From: Closterium sp. NIES-65
Lineage: Eukaryota > Streptophyta > Zygnematophyceae > Desmidiales > Closteriaceae
Length of the DNA: 64,000 bases
Reading direction: 5' to 3'
Assembly (NCBI GenBank): GCA_948144175.1
Contig: CANXME010002522.1
Location: 62,001 to 126,000 of the forward strand
The position numbers were made by a program, and so were the translations under genes. The stretch's first letter is position 1. The number at the start of each line of letters is the position of its first letter. Positions 19,872 through 30,599 of the stretch are shown here, piece after piece. The notes beneath the pieces were generated by a model, which worked only from the letters and a program-made list of their open reading frames with translations, did not search any database and was not told the origin of the DNA.

Positions 19872-22758
19872 TCTTCCTGACTGCCGCTCCCCCTCCTGTT
19901 CCCCCGGTACAGCCTCCCCCCCCTGGTCCAGCCCCATCGGGTGTGTCCCAGGCTACCCCTCCTCCTTCGGTAGCCTCTCCGGTACAGCCTCCCTCCCCAC
20001 AGTCCTCCTCGCAGCGTGCCGCAGGTGCTAGCTCTCGAGAGGTTGGTGCTGCGCCTGTTCCTGTACCGGTTTCTGGTTCTGGGGGTGGTGGAGTTGGAGC
20101 TGGAGTTGGAGCTGGAGTTGGAGCTGGAGTTGGCACTGGAGTTTCTGGTTCTGGGGGTGCTGGGGTTGGAGCTGGAGTTGGAGCTGGAGTTTCTGGTTCT
20201 GGAGTTGGAGCTGACCCGGTGGGTGCAGAGGACTCTTGTCGTCCGGGAGCTGGTGCTGGTCGCGCGGACACTGGGGGTGAGAGTGCGCCTCCTTCGGGTT
20301 CTGGTGAGCCTGGGTCTGGAGCTGGTGTTAGTGCTGCCTCTGGGGGTGGTGCGCCTGGTTCTTCGGGGGTGGACTCTGGAGCTACCGCTGCTTCGGACAC
20401 TACTCCGCCCCCCCACCCCTACCCGACTAGGCACCAGGCTCGTGTTCGCCGTGCCCGTGACGAGCAGCTGGCGTTGGAGAGAGAGGAGAGGGAGTTACAG
20501 CGGTTGGAGGAGCAGCAGCAGCAGCTGGAGCCGCAGGAGCAGCAGCAGCAGCAGCAGCAGCAGCTGGACCCGCAGGAGCAGCAGTCCCAGCAGCAGCCGC
20601 TTCCGCAGCAGCAGCAGTCGCAGCAGCAGCAGCAGCAGCCACTTCCTCCTCCTGTCTCGGGTCTTCGGACCCTTGGTCTCCCCTCCCCTTCTCCTCCCTC
20701 CTCCGCCTCTCCTCCTGTCTACGGTCCCACGTTTCCTCCTCCTGACTCCTCCCCCGCTGTTTTCCCCAGTTCTCCGCCTTTGTCCTCTCCTCCTCCGTCT
20801 CGTTCTTGGGCTACTCGTCGCTCCCCTCGTGCTCGTCCCTCGTCTCCTGTTCCCTTCACTGACCTTCGTACTGCCTTCCTTCTTTCTAGTCCACCTCGTC
20901 CGTCTCAGTCTGTGCTTCCGTCTCCTCCTGAGTCGGCCCTCACTGTGTCGCTCCCTACTCCTGTCACTGACTACTACCGCACGTACCGTCCTGTTCTCGC
21001 CTCTCTTGTTACTCACCCTCGTGCCTCCGTGTCCTCTGTGTCCGCTCTTACTGCCGCAGTTACTGACTTTGCCTCTACCCGCCGCCTTGACTACGCCACC
21101 ACGCTTGTGGCTGCTCCTCCTACCAGTCCTCTGGCCGTCGGGGGTGTGTCTGCCCTTGGCTGTGACGCCCTAGAGGACAGGCAGTTTGAGCTAGAGTTCC
21201 TGGCGGCCGCTTCCCCTCATCTCTGTGCCATGCTCCTCGCCCCTGAGGGTGACCCCGACGCCCTTGACATTCCGACTCCTCGCACTTACGCTGAGGCAGT
21301 GTCAGGGCCTTGGGCCTCTCAGTGGAGAGCTGCCATGGACGCAGAGATGGCCTCCTACACATCCACAGGCACCTACGTCGATGAGGTTCCCCCCCCTGGG
21401 GCGAACGTAGTCGACGGCATGTGGATCTACAGGGTGAAGCGGCCACCGGGATCTCCCCCGGTCTTCAAGGCGCGCTACGTGGCTAGAGGTTTCAGTCAGC
21501 GCGAGGGAGTTGACTTCTTTCAGACCTTCGCACCTACCCCGAAGATGACCACTCTTCGGGTGTTACTACACGTAGCAGCACAGAGAGACTACGAGTTACA
21601 CTCTCTTGACTTCTCCACTGCTTTCCTTCAGGGCAGCCTACACGAGGAGGTCTGGTTGCGTCGTCCCTCGGCCTTCACTGGCACCTTCCCTCCTGGGACC
21701 CAGTGGAGGCTGAGGCGACCTGTTTACGGTCTTCGCCAGGCCCCTCGTGAGTGGCACGACACTCTGCGCTCTACCATCTCTGACCTTGGGTTCCAGCCGT
21801 CTTCTGCCGACCCGTCGCTGTTCGTTCGTCGTGGCTCCACACCGTTCTTTGTTCTGGTTTACGTCGACGACCTCGTTTTCGCCACTCCGAACAGGGTTGC
21901 TTTGGCAGACGTGAAGTCCGAACTGCAGAAGAGACACACGTGCACTGATCTTGGTGAGCTGCGCCACTACCTTGGCCTGCAGATCACCAGGGACAGAGCC
22001 GCTCGCACCATTACACTCTCACAGTCACACATGGTGCAGCAGGTCCTTCAGCGGTTCGGGCTTCAGCACTCCACCGTACAGCGCACACCTCTCGCTGTTG
22101 ACCACAGACTCACTGGTCCCTTTCCTGACGAGCCGTTTGAGCCTAGTGGTCCCTACGCAGAGCTTGTGGGTTGCCTCATGTACCTGATGACTTGTACTCG
22201 CCCGGACCTCGCCTTCCCTCTCAGCATCCTTGCGCGCTTTGTTGCGCCAGGGAGACACCGTCCTGTTCACTGGACGGCAGCTGTGAGGGTGGCGAAGTAC
22301 CTAGCGACTACATCAGGCGTGGGGCTAGTTCTTGGAGGGCAGCAGTCTGTCGTACTCACTGGTCACTGTGACTCCTCTTACGCTGACGACGCTGAGACTC
22401 ACAGGTCTACTCAGGGGTACTGTTTCAGTCTAGGTTCTGGAGCTGTTTCCTGGCGTTCCACGCGCTCCTCTTCTGTCTCGACCTCTACAGCTGAGGCTGA
22501 GATTTACGCTGGTGCCATGGCGGCACAGGAGTTGCGTTGGTTGACCTTCTTGCTCGCCGACCTTGGTGAGCGGCCGAGCTCTGCACCGACCTTGTTCACT
22601 GACAACAAGGCGTCGATCCTCCTCTGTCGTGAGCCGCGACTGGAGAGCAGAGTGAAGCACATTCACGTCAGGTACTTTCTTCTGCGAGAGTTGCAGAGAC
22701 GTGGACAGGCTCGCTTCGAGTTTGTGGAGTCCGAGGCCAACACTGCAGACATCTTCAC
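19872..22758 (+). pseudogene. Reverse transcriptase and RNase H part of the outer copia pol (interrupted)
   Basis: After a Pro-, Gly/Val- and Gln-rich linker (GVGAGVGAG repeats near 20090-20210, CAG tracts near 20510-20640) come reverse-transcriptase motifs: MDAEM..Y, GMWIYRVKR, FKARYVARGFSQ, DFSTAFLQG, YGLRQAPREW and YVDD (21860-21871). RNase H motifs follow: CDSSYADD, STAEAEIYA and TDNKASI. The frame is interrupted within the terminal ADIFT motif by the nested element at 22759; the last codons resume after it at 28836. The open frame runs 49 bp into the nested LTR before stopping, which creates a false C-terminus. Confidence 0.92.
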
Positions 22759-23158
22759 TGTTGGGCTGAGAATTTCAGCCTTAGGATCTTTGCAGAGAAT
22801 AGGCTAGTAAGTGCTAGAGTAGCACAGCGGAAGTCTTGAGTGAATGTACTTGTGCTGGTATGTGAGAACAAGTAATTGATTAAAGTAAAGGGCATACAGG
22901 AATATATAGAAAAGATAGATTACAAGGAACGGTTATGTTTATCGAGACGCGTAGCGCTTTGACTATCGAGGTGGTTACTGTTCACTGAAGCGTCGCTTGC
23001 TGTTACGTAACCTCCAGGCGGTTACAGCTCGCAACCTCTAGTTGCGGTTTGATGTGGTACGCGCCTTTTCGACTTCGTACTCCTTTTGTTGTGCTTCAGT
23101 ATCGGGTGAGGTTCGATACTACAGAAACGCACTAAGTCATGCGTTTATTTTCCCAACA
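22759..23158 (-). repeat. 3' LTR of the nested copia (400 bp)
   Basis: Identical to 28431-28830 by eye. Lies at the 3' end of the element because coding is on the minus strand. The last codons and stop of the polyprotein fall just inside it. Confidence 0.96.
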
Positions 23159-26100
23159 CTCCCCTTCGTTTCTGGAGTGTCGACGTGGTCAGCTTCGGTG
23201 ACGTGGTCCAATCCGGTGAGCAGCATGCAGTACTCGAATTTCCCCTTTGGTAGCTTCTTGGTGAGATAATCTGCTGCCATCTCGGTGGTCGGGCAGTAAT
23301 CCAGCTGGAGTTTTCCTTTCTCGATTTCGTCTTTCACGAAGAAGTATCGCAGTGCGATATGCTTGGTTCTGTTGGCGAAGCCATTCTTGTTCGCGATCCG
23401 TATCGCGGACTGGTTGTCGCTGAAAAGCGAGAAGCTGGGTACTTTCGCAATTTTCGCTTCTTCCAGCAGTTCGCGCAGGTACAGGCCCTCCTTGGTAGCA
23501 GTGCAGAGAGCAATATACTCTGCTTCAGCAGATGATAGTGCGACGAGTTCCTGCTTACTTGATTGCCAGGAGATAGTTCCGACGGGCTCAAGACGGTAGA
23601 TGTAGCCGGTGCGAGAGCGACGATCGACACGATCAGCAGCATGATCAGCGTCGACGTAGCCGAGTAGTTTTAGGTCGGTCGTCGTGTTCTTGTGATATGT
23701 TAAGCCAACTGTTGGCGTCGAGATGAAGTAGAGAAGGGCACGGTTGAGTTCCTTGAGGTGACGTTGTTCTGGGCGCTTGAGGTAGGTCGCTAGTTGACTG
23801 GCGCTGTAGGATAAGTCCGGTCGGCACGTAACGGCGGCAAAGAGTAGGCAGCCCAGTTTCTGTTGATATTCCTGGATTTCAGTAGGCGACAGTGGGTTGG
23901 TTTCTTCGGTTGGATCGAGCGATAGGTGACTGTAGGGTGTTGCGATGTGCGTCGGTGTGATGCAGAAGCGTTCGGCGATAGTGCTTGCGTATTTTGAGGC
24001 GCTGAGACGAATAGTGTTGTCTTCATCGAGGATATTGAGCCCTAGATACTGCGTGACGTTGGGTGAGACTGTGAGGGAGAGATCTGTCTGAAGCTCCTTT
24101 TCGAACCAGGTGACGATGGTGGTAGTTGACCCGATGTAAAGCAAATCGTCGACGTAGACGATTAGCAGAACGTAGTCGTTGTCGCGAGTGAGACGATACA
24201 TGCCCTGGTCATGGGGCAGTTGGTTGAATCCGATGCGTTTGAGTCGTGCGTGCAGGTACTGCTGCCAGAGTCGCGGTGCTTGCTTAATTCCGTATAGTGA
24301 TTTTAGTAGTTGGCAGACGAGGGAAGGGTCGTCGACGAACCCGTGGGGCTGTTCGACGAAGATTTCAGCGTCGACTGGGGCGTATAGAAAGGCGTTGGCG
24401 ACATCGATTTGTCGGAGTGGGCGGCGGCGTGAGGCGGCGATGGCGAGAAGTATGCGCAGGGAAGTATGTCGACTGACTGGTGCGAAGGTTTCAGTGAAAT
24501 CGCGACCATACTCTTGGTCGAATCCGCGGACGACCCATCGAGCTTTAAACCGTTCGATGGTTCCGTCGGAGTTGGTTTTGATCCGGAATACCCATTTTCC
24601 GGAGAGAATGGGTTTGTCTTGTGCGAGTGATGCAGGGACGATCTTCCAGGTGTTGCGGTCTGAGAGCGCTTTTAACTCCTTTTCCATGGCTTCGCGCCAT
24701 TTTTCTTTGTGTTCCCCCCCCAGAGCCTGCTTGACAGAGCGAGGCTCTTCAGGTGGCGACGAAGTCCCGTGCACTGCGGCGACGAGTCCCAGGACTTGGA
24801 GTCCGCTGGGGGTGTGACGATTCAGCAAAGGGTCCTCGGGATAGACTGCTTCGTCTCCCGCTTCAGGATCAGGTGCGAATCCGGGGCCGTATCTCTCAGA
24901 GATGTCGGTGTTGACGGGTTGGGGTGTTACGTAACCATTGTCGGCGAAATGGTAGTAGGCGTCGGCATTGTTACTGTCGCGAGGGTTTTCCTCGTCCATG
25001 GGGATTGGGACGGAGCAGTAAGGAAGGGGTCCAGCAGCTTCAGAAGCGCCATCGACGTTCTCTTCTTCCCAGTCAGCAGCATCAGAGGGTGAAGCAAAGG
25101 CTCGGGAACCAGAAAATCCGCCGGTGGGGTCGACGTGGCGTGCGATGTTGTCCAGGTAATGGTTGAGGGTGAGTCGCTCGTAGAAGATAACGTCACGTGC
25201 TGCTACTGTTTCCTTTGTGTGGACGTCGAAGATTCGCCATGCTTCGTAATATTTTGCCAGCCCGAGGTGTAGACCCCACTGTGCACGTTGCGAGAATCTC
25301 CCTGCGCGTGCAGTGTGTGGGCGGTACTGTACCATACACCCAAAAACTCGTAACATTTTTGTGTTGCCCAGCTTCCCAGTCCACAACAGGTGCGGAGATG
25401 CGTTGTTGGGCAGTGATGACGAGGACAGCAAGTTGTGCAGGAGGACAGCGTGGTCCATCGCTGCTGGCCATTCTGAGTTGGGCAGTCGAGTTCCACGTAG
25501 CAGCTTTCGCATGGTTGTCTGCAGGGTCCTGTTCATCCTTTCTGCCACACCCTGCTGTTGGTGAGCGTAAGGAAGAGAGATGAGGCGTTTGATGCCTCTT
25601 TCTGCCAAGAACTGTGTGAAGCTGTTTGACTGGTACTCCTTTGCGCCATCTGACTGAAAACTCTTCAGTTTCGCTCCTGACTCTCTTTCAGCAACAGGTA
25701 GCCAGGCTGTGAAGGCTTCTAGAGCCATGTCTCGTGACGGTAAGTTGACGTGCCAGACATATCGCGTTGCGGCGTCGATGAAGGTGATGACGTAGTTCAG
25801 ATCTTCACGTCCTTCCGTTCGAGGTATGTATAGTATGTCGCTGTAGACTTTCTCGAGTGGTTGATAAGCGGGGGCGCTCGGATTGTGGTGTGACGGGAAC
25901 GGTTGGTGAGGCAGATCTGCTTCCGGGCAGATGAAGCAGGTGCCGCGTGGTCGTTCGAGTTCTCGTCCGTTGGGAAGAAGTAGGGCGTTCTTATCTAACA
26001 CTCCGGCTCGTATTGTATTGTAGAGTGTTGTGTTTCCAGGATGTCCAAGACGTTGATGCCATATGTCTTCGGAGGCGCTGTGACCTACGGAGCGTCGATA

Positions 26101-28323
26101 GAAGTCTGCGTTAGCGAAGAAGGCGGCGTGAGTTGCTGCACTTCGATGGACGGCGCGTGGTGCTGGCGTTAACTGTTGGGCGGCTGTCGGTGGCGTGTCG
26201 ATGATGAGAGGTGGAGGTGCGACGGAGGGACCGAGCTGTAGAGTTTCGGAAGGTTGTTCCGCGACGACGGTTGGTTCTTCAATTGCAGGTTCGGAGGTTG
26301 TTGGTGTTGTGACGGGTGCAGTTGTTGTTTCGATGACGGGTGCTGACTCAGGTGTTGTGGCTTGTGTTTGCAGGACGGCAAGCGCGTTGGTGCGTTCAGC
26401 TTCGGGAATGGTACGAGAGTACCAGAAGCCTTCAGGACTGAAGTTCGGGTCGAGGTCTGGCGGATGCGTCCAAGGTGCGAGAGCGACTATACCGTCGCTG
26501 TCTGCGGTGCCTTTGTCGGGGACGAAGTCGAGGACGAACACGTCATCTTGTTGGATTGCACGGCCGATGAAGACCCCCCCTTTTCCGTGGTAAAGACGGA
26601 TTTCCAGGGCGTCGGAGTCGCACTCCAGGTGAACGCCTTTCGACATGAGTTGGCTGACGCTCAGTAAGTTAAAGCCGAGGTTGTCGACGACGAGTACTTT
26701 GTTTAATTGAAGAATAACGTTTGTTTCGTTTGACTGAAGCTCCACGACTCCTTGTTTGTTGGTGCGCAGGTTTTCGTTGTTGGCGATGGTGATGATGACG
26801 TCTCGCGGAAGACGTCGTTCGCGCTGAAGAAATCGTGATGAAGAGCACATGTGATGACCGCAACAACTGTCGAGGAACCATGTGTCTGGTCCGGTGGGTG
26901 CACGGTTCGCGATGGCGGCGTACGTTGGATTCACGTTAAGGGACGACGGTGGTGGTGATGGTTGCTCATCAGGACTGTAAGTTGGTGGAGAGCCGGTAAT
27001 GCACGAGTCGATGTTTGACTCTGTTGTTCGTGCCATGGCGACGATTCTTGGTGTCTGTGCAGGTCCCGAAGTGGAGGTTGACGGTCGTGTTGAAGTAGTC
27101 GTTGAGGCGGTAGCGGGTCGCTGTTGAGTTGACGCGATGTGGGGAGGCACTGGTCGCAGAGGACGAGAGAATGGTGCTGGTTGTCGTTGTTGCTGAGGGC
27201 AGTTGAAGCGTGTGTGTCCTGAAGTCCGACAAAGATGACAATAGGGAGGTACGTGTCCTCGATTTTGGTAGCGTGGCTGTCGTCGATTGGTGTAAAGAAC
27301 GATTGGTTGATGATGCCTTTTGTTGTTGCGTTCTTCGAACAGGTCCATTTCCTGCTGCTCGGCGTGAAGTTCGGCGCAGAGATGCATTTCGGAGAGTCGA
27401 CCGTGAGCGCGAAGAAGTGAGCGGGTGGTGCGCCACTGAGGTCCAAGGCCGGCAAGAACGACGGTTACGAAAGCTTCTTCAGATAAGTTTCCTCCGCAGC
27501 GAATGAGTCTGTCGCGTAGTCCTTGACAGCGACTGATGTAAGGCATGGCCTTTTCTCCAGGTTGCATTTGAACTGTTGTTAGTTGTGCCATGAGTCGGCT
27601 TTGCGTAACGCTGTCGGATGCTTGATGAATACTTCGCAGATGTTGATAAGCGAGTTCCGCGGAGTTTGCGTAGTTCCGGTAGGCGCGGATGCTTTGTTGT
27701 TCATTCGGCGACAGGTTTCGGAGAAGAACGGTGTAAGCCATGAGGGAGTGATACGTATAATTTTCTTTGTCCTTGTCTTCGCCGTTGTGTGGATATGGCC
27801 AGGTACCGTTGAAGAAGCCAAGAAGATTCGCGCCTTCCATCAGGAGTTCAAATTCGAAGCTCCAAGAGTAGAAGTCCTTCCCGTTGAATGGTGTGGATGT
27901 GTGCAATCGTAGGATGTTGTTGAACTGTGCTTGTACTTGCAGGACTTCTTCGGTGTCTCGTTTGATGGCGGGAAGAGGAGTCGCTGGATGGCGGGGCGGC
28001 ATGAACGTGAAGGAACCAGGTGAGACCGAATTTGGTGTTTGTTGATTGTGTCGTCCGAACGATGAGTTGTCAATACTCATTGGTGCCGCTCCGTTGTTTA
28101 CGCTGTTGCTGTTTGCAGGTTGTGAGGACTGCTGCTGCGACATGAAGTTGAAGAACTCCTCCATTAGGCTTGGGTTGAAGATTGGCGGCGCCACTGGTGC
28201 TTGAGTGGAGCGTTCCGTCGCTTCCGGTGTTAATCCGGGCGTTGTTCCTCCTTCGGTCTGCAACTCGGAGACCGGGGGTAGAGTAGATCCCGTAGATGAT
28301 CTTCTTTCTTTGCCACTTGCCAT
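23137..28323 (-). CDS. Gag-Pol polyprotein of the nested copia, 1728 residues
   Basis: A single frame encodes Gag (about 1-350; core near 130-330) and a CCHC knuckle CX2CX4HX4C at 362-375. The protease region follows with LDSCCGHHM at 484-491, where the usual DSG is DSC. Integrase has the WHQRLGHPG..CFIC zinc region and catalytic D829, D892 and E928. The reverse transcriptase has KARWVVRGF, DVANAFLYA, YGIKQAPRLW and YVDD (residues 1390-1393). RNase H has GYVDADHA, SSAEAEYIA, SDNQSAI and ADYLTKKLP. It would copy its RNA through cDNA in cytoplasmic particles and integrate it. No stop or shift interrupts it. The ATG at 28323 follows the primer site by about 95 bp. It reads against the host element's pol. 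Only the DSC protease motif casts doubt on activity. Confidence 0.95.
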   Translation of the reverse strand: MASGKERRSSTGSTLPPVSELQTEGGTTPGLTPEATERSTQAPVAPPIFNPSLMEEFFNFMSQQQSSQPANSNSVNNGAAPMSIDNSSFGRHNQQTPNSVSPGSFTFMPPRHPATPLPAIKRDTEEVLQVQAQFNNILRLHTSTPFNGKDFYSWSFEFELLMEGANLLGFFNGTWPYPHNGEDKDKENYTYHSLMAYTVLLRNLSPNEQQSIRAYRNYANSAELAYQHLRSIHQASDSVTQSRLMAQLTTVQMQPGEKAMPYISRCQGLRDRLIRCGGNLSEEAFVTVVLAGLGPQWRTTRSLLRAHGRLSEMHLCAELHAEQQEMDLFEERNNKRHHQPIVLYTNRRQPRYQNRGHVPPYCHLCRTSGHTRFNCPQQQRQPAPFSRPLRPVPPHIASTQQRPATASTTTSTRPSTSTSGPAQTPRIVAMARTTESNIDSCITGSPPTYSPDEQPSPPPSSLNVNPTYAAIANRAPTGPDTWFLDSCCGHHMCSSSRFLQRERRLPRDVIITIANNENLRTNKQGVVELQSNETNVILQLNKVLVVDNLGFNLLSVSQLMSKGVHLECDSDALEIRLYHGKGGVFIGRAIQQDDVFVLDFVPDKGTADSDGIVALAPWTHPPDLDPNFSPEGFWYSRTIPEAERTNALAVLQTQATTPESAPVIETTTAPVTTPTTSEPAIEEPTVVAEQPSETLQLGPSVAPPPLIIDTPPTAAQQLTPAPRAVHRSAATHAAFFANADFYRRSVGHSASEDIWHQRLGHPGNTTLYNTIRAGVLDKNALLLPNGRELERPRGTCFICPEADLPHQPFPSHHNPSAPAYQPLEKVYSDILYIPRTEGREDLNYVITFIDAATRYVWHVNLPSRDMALEAFTAWLPVAERESGAKLKSFQSDGAKEYQSNSFTQFLAERGIKRLISLPYAHQQQGVAERMNRTLQTTMRKLLRGTRLPNSEWPAAMDHAVLLHNLLSSSSLPNNASPHLLWTGKLGNTKMLRVFGCMVQYRPHTARAGRFSQRAQWGLHLGLAKYYEAWRIFDVHTKETVAARDVIFYERLTLNHYLDNIARHVDPTGGFSGSRAFASPSDAADWEEENVDGASEAAGPLPYCSVPIPMDEENPRDSNNADAYYHFADNGYVTPQPVNTDISERYGPGFAPDPEAGDEAVYPEDPLLNRHTPSGLQVLGLVAAVHGTSSPPEEPRSVKQALGGEHKEKWREAMEKELKALSDRNTWKIVPASLAQDKPILSGKWVFRIKTNSDGTIERFKARWVVRGFDQEYGRDFTETFAPVSRHTSLRILLAIAASRRRPLRQIDVANAFLYAPVDAEIFVEQPHGFVDDPSLVCQLLKSLYGIKQAPRLWQQYLHARLKRIGFNQLPHDQGMYRLTRDNDYVLLIVYVDDLLYIGSTTTIVTWFEKELQTDLSLTVSPNVTQYLGLNILDEDNTIRLSASKYASTIAERFCITPTHIATPYSHLSLDPTEETNPLSPTEIQEYQQKLGCLLFAAVTCRPDLSYSASQLATYLKRPEQRHLKELNRALLYFISTPTVGLTYHKNTTTDLKLLGYVDADHAADRVDRRSRTGYIYRLEPVGTISWQSSKQELVALSSAEAEYIALCTATKEGLYLRELLEEAKIAKVPSFSLFSDNQSAIRIANKNGFANRTKHIALRYFFVKDEIEKGKLQLDYCPTTEMAADYLTKKLPKGKFEYCMLLTGLDHVTEADHVDTPETKGSVGKINA
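23159..23171 (-). promoter_or_regulatory. Polypurine tract of the nested copia
   Basis: On the minus strand GAAGGGGAGTG lies directly before the 3' LTR, where the plus-strand DNA primer is expected. Confidence 0.75.
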
Positions 28324-28418
28324 GTCTTGCCTTTCTTGAGTGAAGGTTGAACTTCTTGGTCGTTTGCAGATTGGTAGCCTGAAAGAGGCTTAATGACGAG
28401 AGCCTTTGTTCTCTGACT

Positions 28419-28430
28419 GCTCTCATACCA
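28419..28430 (-). promoter_or_regulatory. Primer-binding site of the nested copia
   Basis: On the minus strand TGGTATGAGAGC follows the 5' LTR end directly and matches the initiator-Met primer sequence TGGTATCAGAGC at 11 of 12 bases. Confidence 0.88.
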
Positions 28431-28830
28431 TGTTGGGCTGAGAATTTCAGCCTTAGGATCTTTGCAGAGAATAGGCTAGTAAGTGCTAGAGTAGCACAGC
28501 GGAAGTCTTGAGTGAATGTACTTGTGCTGGTATGTGAGAACAAGTAATTGATTAAAGTAAAGGGCATACAGGAATATATAGAAAAGATAGATTACAAGGA
28601 ACGGTTATGTTTATCGAGACGCGTAGCGCTTTGACTATCGAGGTGGTTACTGTTCACTGAAGCGTCGCTTGCTGTTACGTAACCTCCAGGCGGTTACAGC
28701 TCGCAACCTCTAGTTGCGGTTTGATGTGGTACGCGCCTTTTCGACTTCGTACTCCTTTTGTTGTGCTTCAGTATCGGGTGAGGTTCGATACTACAGAAAC
28801 GCACTAAGTCATGCGTTTATTTTCCCAACA
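28431..28830 (-). repeat. 5' LTR of the nested copia (400 bp)
   Basis: Identical to 22759-23158. An AT-rich segment with ATATATAG (minus-strand CTATATAT) near 28573-28580 is the best TATA candidate. Confidence 0.96.
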
Positions 28831-29117
28831 TTCACCAAGGCGCTTCCGCCTCGTGACCACCAGAGGTGTTGTGTGCAGTTAGGCCTTGTTGACACGGGTT
28901 CTAGTCATGTGTAGGCTTGAGTTTATTGCCTGCGTCGTCTGTACTCTTGCTATATATACTTGTGATCTCTTGGACTGGCCTTGTGGCCACTGTTGCTTGT
29001 GCTCAGAGAGTGTGGTGACGTTGTGATCCACCCTGAGCTTTGTTTTCTTTTGGACTGGTCTTGTGACCGTACTCTTTTTTATTTTGCTAGACACCCCTCA
29101 CTTAGGCTATGGGGGTG
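28831..29117 (+). pseudogene. Displaced C-terminus of outer pol and its 3' end
   Basis: The frame from 28836 reads KALPPRDHQRCC and stops at 28912-28914, completing the copia-type end motif that began at ADIFT before 22759. The remaining 200 bp are untranslated. They end in a short purine-rich tract (ATGGGGGTG, 29109-29117) next to the 3' LTR. Confidence 0.88.
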
Positions 29118-29227
29118 TGTCAAATGTTGTAGCCTGTAGTGAGGTTTGTCTTAGGGGGTACAGAAGTTAGGGTTTGTTATATGTACCCCAACCAACATCA
29201 ATGGCATCATCATTCCTCATTTTGACA
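29118..29227 (+). repeat. 3' LTR of the outer copia (110 bp)
   Basis: Identical to 15968-16077. Followed by the GTGCG target duplication. Confidence 0.95.
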
Positions 29228-29239
29228 GTGCGGTACCAA

Positions 29240-30530
29240 GCGGTGACGTTTGGTGGAGTGTGGTGTAGCATGGCTGGAGTGAATAAAACAAGCCGTGGTA
29301 TTGCTGACATGGAAGAAGGGGAAAGTACTATGCAAACTTGGTCTGGGAGGGGCTGTGTGGCAAGGGCGCATTCCTACAGCCTCTTGTCGGCTGATCCTCG
29401 TATCAGACTCGCGACGCACTGCACTTGAGTGCGCATAATCGCATCAAATGCCACTGAGATGCATTGATGCATGCAAGTTTGAAGGTGTGACTGGTATTGG
29501 TAAGAGGCTTGCGAGTATTTAACACACGCTGCTATGTATAGCCGTGCAGCGCAAAAATATGTTTGTACCCTGAAATATGAGCTACTGGTTTGCTGTGGAG
29601 AAATATAATCATGGACCTATAGATTGGTACCGTCATTGCCCCTCGACGAAAGAGCAAACTAGTTGAATCTGAAAGAACATAGAATCACATTGTCATGGCG
29701 TCATGTTGGAATGGTGTAGCTATAAACAAACACTGCGCTGTGCGCCCACCTTATGAAGGGGAAGCACCACCTAGTTGATGGCTCTCCAAGCGAGGGAACG
29801 AGAGGCGGGACGTGAGGGAAGCACGGGGGAATGCTTGGGAGACGGAGAGTGCAAGTGGAGACAAGAGGGCGAGCTGAGGGAGAGAGCCACGGAGACGGGG
29901 ATAGGCGAGTGGAGGGTTGTTGGGAGGGCGAGGGGAAGTGGAGGGAAGGGAGGGAGAAGGCGGGCCTAGGAGAGGGAGAGTGGGACTTGAGCTGGGCCAT
30001 GGTGTGAAGGAGAGAGTGCTTGAGTGATGCTATGCGGTTGGCCCTTTGAGCAAGCTGCGAGCTGGGAACAAGACGGAGCATGGGAAGGATAGGCACAGAA
30101 CGAGGGCAGGGGTTAGGAGAGGGAGAGTGGGACTTGAGCTGGGCCATGGTGTGAAGGAGAGAGTGCTTGAGTGCTGCAATGCGGTTGGCCCTTTGAGCAA
30201 GCTGCGAGCAGGGAGGAAGACGGAGCATGGGAAGGATAGGCACAGAACGAGGGCAGGGGTTAGGAGAGGGAGAGCGGGACTTAGCTGAGCCATGGTTTGA
30301 AGGAGAGAGTGCTTTAGTGTTGCAATGCGGTTGGGCCTTTGAGCAAGCAAGCTGCAAGGGGAGGAGACAGGCAGGCAAGGAAGGAGAGAAAGGGTAAGGC
30401 GAGTAGTTGAGGATTTAAGTGAGTTGAGCCGTGCAGCTGCAGAGGAAGCCGCAGCAGCATCAGCATCGGAAGCAGAGCACAGCACAACAGGTACGGTAGA
30501 AGGAAAATCACAACACAGCACCTAGTGAAT
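29240..30530 (+). repeat. Dispersed repeat, copy A
   Basis: Matches 38700-40560 in the same orientation. Shared blocks include GCTGATCCT.GTA.CAGA, GGAGTGCGC/GAGTGCGCATAAT, AGCTATAAACAA.CACTGC and TATGAAGGGGA. The distal half is a tandem repeat of about 147 bp with GGACTTGAGCTG.GCCATGG and TGCGGTTGGCCCTTTGAGC blocks (three units from about 29970). On the minus strand each unit encodes RANRIA.LKHSLLHTMAQLK, and near 30440 it encodes ADAAAASSAAARLNSLK. Whether that peptide is translated is unknown. Confidence 0.7.
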
Positions 30531-30599
30531 TGTTATCCGGATTATTTTGAGATGGAACATAAATACATGGGCTAGCAGGCAGCAGTCACACAATACAGG

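Larger units (their letters stand above)
22759..28830 (-). mobile_element. Intact nested Ty1/copia retrotransposon (6072 bp)
   Basis: It has 400-bp LTRs that look identical base for base, with termini TGTTGGG/CCCAACA. A TTCAC target duplication lies at 22754-22758 and 28831-28835. There is one uninterrupted polyprotein frame, a primer site and a polypurine tract. It sits in opposite orientation inside the RNase H end of the outer element. With an open frame and identical LTRs it is a candidate for a recently active, autonomous element. Confidence 0.97.
15968..29227 (+). mobile_element. Ty1/copia retrotransposon with 110-bp LTRs, interrupted by a nested copia
   Basis: Identical 110-bp LTRs with termini TGTCAAA/TTTGACA enclose gag, protease, integrase, reverse transcriptase and RNase H in copia order. 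A 5-bp target duplication GTGCG lies at 15963-15967 and 29228-29232. Without the nested element (22759-28830 plus one 5-bp duplication) the native length is about 7.2 kb. The coding region is broken by a stop and two one-base shifts as well as by the insertion, so this copy is not autonomous. The identical LTRs argue for recent insertion, though 110 bp gives little resolution. Confidence 0.95.
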
